DNA of 10,455 nt, taken from positions 1 through 10,455 of the forward strand of contig JAUWFF010000017.1 of the NCBI GenBank assembly GCA_030607105.1, given 5' to 3'. The DNA comes from Filomicrobium sp. (GTDB taxonomy: Bacteria; Pseudomonadota; Alphaproteobacteria; Rhizobiales; Hyphomicrobiaceae). Below, piece after piece: positions 6,380 through 10,455 of this stretch. A model generated the notes under the pieces. The model made no database searches. It saw only the letters and a list, made by a program, of their open reading frames with translations, and was not told the origin of the DNA. Position 1 is the stretch's first letter. Every line of letters begins with the position of its first letter. Both the position numbers and the translations under genes were made by a program.

Positions 6380-8626
6380 CTACAAGAACGAGTAAGGATC
6401 GACGTCGACCGAAAGCCGTGTATCGCCTTTGAGCGGTGGCACGCGGGCGAGCCAGGCGCGCAGGTAGCATTGCATGTCGATCTCGCGAGGAGCTTTGACG
6501 AGCAGCCGCCAGCGATAACGGCCGCGGATGACGGCAATCGGGGCCTCGGCTGGACCGAGCACCTGGATCAGCTCGGCTGGGGGCGCGCGGTGGGCGACGT
6601 CGCGGGCGATCATCTCGGCTGTTTCCTTGTCCTTAGCCGAGACGATGAGCGCGGCAAGACGGCCGTAGGGAGGCAGCATTCCTCCCTGGCGAATTCTTAT
6701 CTCCTGGTCGATGAAGGCGTCGCGGTCGCCAGAGAGTATCGCAGCCATCACAGGGTGCTCGGGCAGGTGGGTTTGGATGAAGGCGCGACCACGGACCGCT
6801 TCACGCCCAGCGCGGCCGGTGACCTGGTGCAGAAGCTGAAAGGTGCGCTCGCCGGCGCGTGGATCAGCCCCCTGTGCCAGACCAAGATCGCCGTCAACGA
6901 TGCCGACCAGATTGAGGTTTGGGAAGTGGTGTCCCTTGGCGACAAGTTGGGTCCCGATGATGATGTCGGTTTCGCCAGCCTCAATCTGCTTGATGATCTG
7001 GCGCATTTCGGTGAGGGACGGAATCAGGTCGGAGGACATCAGCGCTAGGCGCGCCTCGGGGAAGCGCTCGCTAACTTCTTCGGCGACGCGCTCGACACCC
7101 GGGCCGCAGGCGGTCATGGACCCTTCTTCACCGCACTTCTGGCACTTATCAGGGATCGCGAGCGAAAACCCGCAGTGGTGGCAGTTGAGGCGCCGCTTGA
7201 AGCGGTGTTCGACCAGCCAGGCGGTGCACTGCGGGCATTCCAGGCGGTGGCCGCAGGCACGGCACAGGGTCAGTGGGGCATAACCGCGGCGGTTGAGGAA
7301 CAGCAGGCTTTGCTGGCCGCGCGCCAGGGTGTCGGCCATTTCGTTAACGAGCCGTGGCGCCAACCAGCGGCCTTTGTCAGGCTGCTCGGTGCGCAGGTCG
7401 ATGGCCTCGATCTGAGGCAATTCCGTGCCCGAGAAGCGGCCGGGCAGAACGAGGTGGCGATATTTCCCGGTGCGGGCATTGACGTGGCTTTCGATCGACG
7501 GGGTTGCTGATGCCAGCACCACTGGGCAGTCGCCTAGCCGGCCGCGCACCACAGCCATGTCGCGGGCCTGGTAATTAACGCGATCATCCTGCTTGAAGCC
7601 GCCGTCATGTTCTTCGTCGATTACGATCAAGCCGAGATCGGGGTACGGGAGGAATAAAGCGGAGCGGGCGCCGACGACGACGCGGGCTTCGCCGGTGGCA
7701 ACGGCCTTCCATAAGCGAGCCCGCTCGGAGCCCGACTGGGCGGAGTGCCATTCCACGGGGGGGCAGCCGAAGCGGGCTTCGAAGCGGGTCATGAATTGGC
7801 TGGTGAGCGCAATTTCCGGAAGCATGATGAGGACCTGGCGGTCTTTGGCGAGTGTCCGGGCAACGGCTTCGAAATAAACCTCCGTTTTGCCAGAACCTGT
7901 AACCCCGTCGAGCAGAGTGACTGTGAAATTGCAGGCGTCGGCGACCGCGTGGAGGGCAAAGACGGCCCGCTGCTGCTCGTCAGTGAATTTGACCTTGCGG
8001 TGAGCCGGATCGGGGTGCGGGCAGCGCTTTTCTGGGATCACGGCTTCAACGAGGCAACCGGCGTTGACAAGCCCGTCTATGACTCCGGTCGTGCATTCGG
8101 CGGCGCGGGCCAAGCTTGCCTTGGGGCGGATCAGCCGGTCGCCGGCGATCTCCAGCGCTCGTTGACGCGCGGGCGTCATCCGCGGCGGCAACGGGGCGCC
8201 GGGGACAATCGTGACGCCAAAGCGGGGCTTTGACGGCTCGAACACCTCTCGTGCGCTCATCATCATGCGCGAAACCATGCCGAGCGGACTTAACGTGTAC
8301 TTGGCGATCCACTCAGCAAAACGAAGCGACAACAACGGCAAGGGCGGCACGTCGAGGACTTCATTGATCGCTTTTAGCTTCTTTGGATCGACTTTTTTGT
8401 TGTCTTCAGCACCGCTCGGCGCATGCCATACCAACCCAATGCGGGTTTGATTGCCGAACGGAACTGTGACGAAAGCTCCCGGTTGCGGGGCTCCAGCGGC
8501 CGGCGGCAGGTAATCATACGTCTGATCCAAGGCGATGGGCAGCAGGACAGGAACCAGCGCCTTTTGCGCGGGTGTCGTGCTTTCCGAAAAGTCGAGTAGG
8601 TTGTCCAATCTGGCCGCCGTGGTCAT
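6380..8626 (-). CDS. priA: Primosomal protein N', replication-restart helicase PriA
   Basis: PriA is the 3'-5' superfamily 2 DNA helicase that recognises stalled forks and reloads the replicative helicase. The protein has 748 residues, close to the family's ~730, and appears intact. In order: an N-terminal 3'-DNA-binding domain (LPIALDQTYDYLPP, about 29-42), helicase motif I GVTGSGKTE (241-249), motif II DEEH (337-340), motif III SATPS (373-377), NRRGYAP (445-451), then the zinc-binding insertion with eight cysteines in four CxxC pairs (455/458, 464/467, 482/485, 495/498). Motif V is IGTQLVAKGHHFPN (557-570) and motif VI is QVTGRAGR (601-608). All catalytic and zinc residues expected are present. 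The start is ATG at the complement of 8624-8626, with a poor Shine-Dalgarno. It is divergent from the transaldolase gene (71-bp gap), and its stop is about 100 bp from the hydrolase remnant. Confidence 0.98.
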   Translation of the reverse strand: MTTAARLDNLLDFSESTTPAQKALVPVLLPIALDQTYDYLPPAAGAPQPGAFVTVPFGNQTRIGLVWHAPSGAEDNKKVDPKKLKAINEVLDVPPLPLLSLRFAEWIAKYTLSPLGMVSRMMMSAREVFEPSKPRFGVTIVPGAPLPPRMTPARQRALEIAGDRLIRPKASLARAAECTTGVIDGLVNAGCLVEAVIPEKRCPHPDPAHRKVKFTDEQQRAVFALHAVADACNFTVTLLDGVTGSGKTEVYFEAVARTLAKDRQVLIMLPEIALTSQFMTRFEARFGCPPVEWHSAQSGSERARLWKAVATGEARVVVGARSALFLPYPDLGLIVIDEEHDGGFKQDDRVNYQARDMAVVRGRLGDCPVVLASATPSIESHVNARTGKYRHLVLPGRFSGTELPQIEAIDLRTEQPDKGRWLAPRLVNEMADTLARGQQSLLFLNRRGYAPLTLCRACGHRLECPQCTAWLVEHRFKRRLNCHHCGFSLAIPDKCQKCGEEGSMTACGPGVERVAEEVSERFPEARLALMSSDLIPSLTEMRQIIKQIEAGETDIIIGTQLVAKGHHFPNLNLVGIVDGDLGLAQGADPRAGERTFQLLHQVTGRAGREAVRGRAFIQTHLPEHPVMAAILSGDRDAFIDQEIRIRQGGMLPPYGRLAALIVSAKDKETAEMIARDVAHRAPPAELIQVLGPAEAPIAVIRGRYRWRLLVKAPREIDMQCYLRAWLARVPPLKGDTRLSVDVDPYSFL

Positions 8627-8697
8627 AAACCGCTAGACATGCGAATCATTTGGATAGTAGGGCAGTTGTTAGGGCAAGCCTGGGGCAAGGGACAGCC
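8627..8697. promoter_or_regulatory. Short divergent promoter region priA / transaldolase
   Basis: Only 71 bp separate the two divergent start codons, so the promoters must overlap or extend into the coding regions. The Shine-Dalgarno AAGGGA (8687-8692) sits 5 nt before the transaldolase ATG. No clear -35/-10 pair or operator palindrome is visible. Confidence 0.4.
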
Positions 8698-9354
8698 ATG
8701 AAATTCTTCGTCGATACCGCGGACGTTAACGAAATCAAGGAACTGGCTGCAACCGGCCTGCTCGACGGCGTCACGACAAATCCGTCGCTCGTCGCCAAGT
8801 CAGGGCGCGACTTCAAGCAAGCGATCGCTGAAATCTGCGAAATCGTCCCTGGGCCCGTTTCGGCGGAAGTCGCTGCGACTGATACAGCGGGTATGCTGAG
8901 CGAGGCCCGCGAACTGGCCAAGATCGCCAAGAACGTTACAATCAAGGTGCCATTAACGTTTGAAGGCCTGCGCGCGTGCAAGGAGCTGTCGGGCGATGGT
9001 CTGATGGTCAACGTGACTTTGTGCTTCAACGCCAATCAAGCGCTTCTTGCGGCCAAGGCAGGCGCAACGTTCGTTTCGCCGTTCATCGGGCGGCTTGATG
9101 ACGCCGGCCAAGACGGCATGCTTGTCATTCGCGAGATCCGGCAGATCTTCGACAACTACCAAAACCTCACAACGGATATTCTGGCGGCCTCGATCCGGAC
9201 GGTGAACCACGTGCGCGAAGCAGCCTTGATCGGGGCCGACGTGGCGACCATACCTCCGGGCATACTACGTTCGCTGATCAAACATCCGCTCACCGAAAAG
9301 GGTCTTGATGCGTTTCTCGCCGATTGGGCGAAGACAGGTCAGAAGATCATCTAG
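8698..9354 (+). CDS. tal: Transaldolase, short form (TalC / MipB subfamily)
   Basis: A single-domain (beta/alpha)8 class I aldolase of 218 residues, the normal size for this short subfamily that also includes fructose-6-phosphate aldolase (FSA). It should move a dihydroxyacetone unit between sugar phosphates in the non-oxidative pentose phosphate pathway, in the cytoplasm. Visible signatures are [13 protein letters not shown] (4-16) with Asp6, [11 protein letters not shown] (24-34), the Schiff-base lysine Lys83 in [11 protein letters not shown] (81-91), [14 protein letters not shown] (105-118), SPFIGRLDD (127-135) and KHPLTEKG (195-202). Phe129 stands where E. coli FSA has Tyr131; phenylalanine there goes with transaldolase rather than aldolase activity, so the frequent label 'fsa' is probably misleading. 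ATG 8698 is supported by AAGGGA 5 nt upstream; an in-frame TTG at 8650 would add a 16-residue tail not expected in the family. Confidence 0.95.
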   Translation: MKFFVDTADVNEIKELAATGLLDGVTTNPSLVAKSGRDFKQAIAEICEIVPGPVSAEVAATDTAGMLSEARELAKIAKNVTIKVPLTFEGLRACKELSGDGLMVNVTLCFNANQALLAAKAGATFVSPFIGRLDDAGQDGMLVIREIRQIFDNYQNLTTDILAASIRTVNHVREAALIGADVATIPPGILRSLIKHPLTEKGLDAFLADWAKTGQKII

Positions 9355-9764
9355 GCTCAGCGCGCCGTGGATTATACTCAGCGGCGTGCCCAATTATTCG
9401 GCGGCATCCGGGAGCAGGTGAATGGTTGCATAAACCCGTGCGTGCGGCTTGACGTCTTGGGTCTTCTGGAAGATCTCGCCCTCGACCCTAACGCTTCTGG
9501 GGATCATCGCCGCCGGCTCCAGTCTGTCCCTTTGAGGCAAGATAGGCGCGGCTGACGAATTGACACAATAGAGACTTGCACCGGCCGGCCGATGGCGACT
9601 ACCGAATGACCATCTCTCCCCGCCAGAAAAATATTTGCATCAACTTGAAAGGCTATACTGCGTCAAGCGAAACTCGTAGCAAAATGCACACCTGAAACTG
9701 TTTTTCTGCAAACACGGGAAGTGATTTGCTGGCCACGGTCATGCGCAGTCGCCACGTTCCGCAC
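9355..9764. other. 410-bp region between convergent transaldolase and amidoligase genes
   Basis: The two flanking genes point into this region. A stem of 8 bp (9360-9367 with 9382-9389, one G-T pair, 14-nt loop) follows the transaldolase stop and might act as a terminator, but no U-tract follows it. A 10-bp palindrome of GGCC units (9581-9590) is also present. About 9600-9764 is more AT-rich than the neighbouring genes and shows no clear gene. The one possible coding stretch is listed separately (9394-9507). Confidence 0.35.
9394..9507 (-). CDS. Possible small ORF or gene-end remnant, 37 codons, function unknown
   Basis: On the minus strand an open frame runs from the TGA at 9640-9642 down to the TAA at 9394-9396. 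Its only ATG (9507) has GGAG 9 nt upstream and gives a 37-residue soluble-looking peptide including VRVEGEIFQKTQDVKPHARV. Its third codon positions are mostly G or C, and its composition is that of a real protein; the plus-strand reading opposite looks like a shadow. It could be a genuine small protein or, because the frame stays open upstream of the ATG, the C-terminal end of a gene whose front has decayed. I do not recognise the family. Confidence 0.25.
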   Translation of the reverse strand: MIPRSVRVEGEIFQKTQDVKPHARVYATIHLLPDAAE

Positions 9765-10455
9765 TCAAAGCACCAGCCACTCCGTGCAGCGCAGTGCCCA
9801 GTCCTCCGACAGAATGCTCAGGTCGTTTTCGAGGTAAGCCTTGCCCATCTCTGCGAGGACCTCGCGGTCTTCGGCGAGGCGCTCGACGACGCACCAGCGA
9901 TTCCATTCCAGTGTCAGGCTCCAACGCGACTCGCGAATGTTGGCGTCGGGCAGCCTATAGTGAAACGTCGGGCGGGGCTTGATGAGCTTGTCTGGAATCT
10001 TGCGGCGGACCCGATCCTCGTCGAGCCACAAAAAGAGCGGCAGCATATCCATTTCACGGTTACGCGTTGGATTGTAAATCAAGTAGTCTTCAATCATCTC
10101 GTTGGTGTCCGGCCAGTATTCCTCTCTGAGAATCAAGTGGATATAGGCTTTGGGAAACGGATCGGCGAAAGCCAGAAGACGCCGCGCCATGTCTACGGAG
10201 ATAATCGACCGTAACCATTCGGAAAGCAGAATCTCGGCCTTTAACACTGCAAGCACCCATTTCGGGTCCTTGGTTGCGATCTCAGGATTGAGCTGGACGC
10301 CGAAGGCATGCAGCAGATTATCCCGCGTCCCTCGTGCTCCTTCCTGGCGCAAGGCCTCGAGCACGGCTTCCAGCTCCGGCAGCCGCTCTACGTCGATCGG
10401 CGGGCAGACGACCTCATAGGGAATAACCAGCGAGCCGAGATCGCCATAGATCTCG
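9765..10455 (-). CDS. Amidoligase-family protein, C-terminal 230 residues (partial, runs off right edge)
   Basis: The frame is open from the right edge to a TGA at 9765-9767. The visible part begins EIYGDLGSLVIPYEVVCPP and continues through LHAFGVQLNPEI, a helical middle, and a C-terminal block with FHYRLPDANIRESRW followed by LEWNRWCVVERLAEDREVL. From memory these match the 'amidoligase family' (Pfam Amidoligase_2), which is related to glutamate-cysteine ligase and glutamine synthetase folds and is predicted to join amine and carboxyl groups with ATP. The N-terminal start, with much of the active site, lies outside the window. An internal GTG at 10364 would give a 199-residue protein, but the upstream frame is clearly coding. 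Members of this family are often next to a class I glutamine-amidotransferase-like hydrolase; none is seen on the left, so it would have to lie to the right. Product and substrate are unknown. Confidence 0.75.
   Translation of the reverse strand, partial: EIYGDLGSLVIPYEVVCPPIDVERLPELEAVLEALRQEGARGTRDNLLHAFGVQLNPEIATKDPKWVLAVLKAEILLSEWLRSIISVDMARRLLAFADPFPKAYIHLILREEYWPDTNEMIEDYLIYNPTRNREMDMLPLFLWLDEDRVRRKIPDKLIKPRPTFHYRLPDANIRESRWSLTLEWNRWCVVERLAEDREVLAEMGKAYLENDLSILSEDWALRCTEWLVL

Noticed and set aside
6239..7048. A 269-codon plus-strand open frame opposite the end of priA
   Set aside because: It lies almost wholly antisense to intact priA, whose helicase motifs are read on the other strand; its translation has no recognisable domain and shows the composition of a GC-rich shadow.
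8650..8697. TTG 8650 as an extended start for the transaldolase
   Set aside because: The family starts at [11 protein letters not shown] 8698 has a good Shine-Dalgarno 5 nt upstream.
1..10455. Mobile elements, CRISPR arrays, tRNA or rRNA genes, toxin-antitoxin or phage-defence genes
   Set aside because: I looked for transposase or integrase motifs, terminal inverted repeats, regularly spaced repeats and tRNA-like ends and found none. The accessory stretch 1706-6278 shows rearrangement but no visible mobile gene.

Overview
The window is a stretch of chromosome from an alphaproteobacterium, most likely of the order Hyphomicrobiales (Rhizobiales). The evidence is high-GC coding sequence, an ATP synthase F1 operon starting with atpH then atpA, a priA gene divergent from a short 218-residue transaldolase, and protein sequences that read like that group. 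I cannot name a genus. Seven well-supported genes are present (two cut by the window edges), plus two gene remnants, one doubtful small ORF and a few non-coding elements.

Layout, left to right. (1) 1-1395, minus strand: the front of the F1 ATP synthase operon, atpH (delta, GTG start) then atpA (alpha, N-terminal 237 residues, running off the left edge), with a small hairpin in the gap between them. (2) 1706-2935, minus: a two-domain alpha/beta hydrolase-OsmC fusion. (3) 3250-4329, plus: a membrane-anchored DegS/HtrA-like serine protease with one PDZ domain, divergent from the fusion gene. (4) 4450-5736, plus: a DAO-family FAD oxidoreductase related to sarcosine/glycine oxidases. (5) 5737-6379: a scar holding the first codons of a second FAD (DadA-like) oxidoreductase, abutting the 3' part of an unrelated alpha/beta hydrolase on the opposite strand. 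(6) 6380-8626, minus: full-length priA. (7) 8698-9354, plus: transaldolase, divergent from priA across 71 bp. (8) 9355-9764: no firm gene, one possible 37-codon ORF on the minus strand. (9) 9765-10455, minus: C-terminal 230 residues of an amidoligase-family protein, cut by the right edge.

How it fits together: priA, the transaldolase gene and the atp operon are housekeeping genes. As I recall, priA lies close upstream of atpH in many alphaproteobacteria. Here about 5 kb separates them, holding the hydrolase-OsmC fusion, the protease, the FAD oxidoreductase and the scar. That reads as accessory cargo placed, in one or more events, into a conserved neighbourhood, with the scar marking at least one breakpoint. 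I see no IS element, tRNA, rRNA, CRISPR array or integrase, and no clear new multi-gene system. The most unusual points are the breakpoint at about 5876-5889, the redox-linked cargo, and the amidoligase at the right edge.
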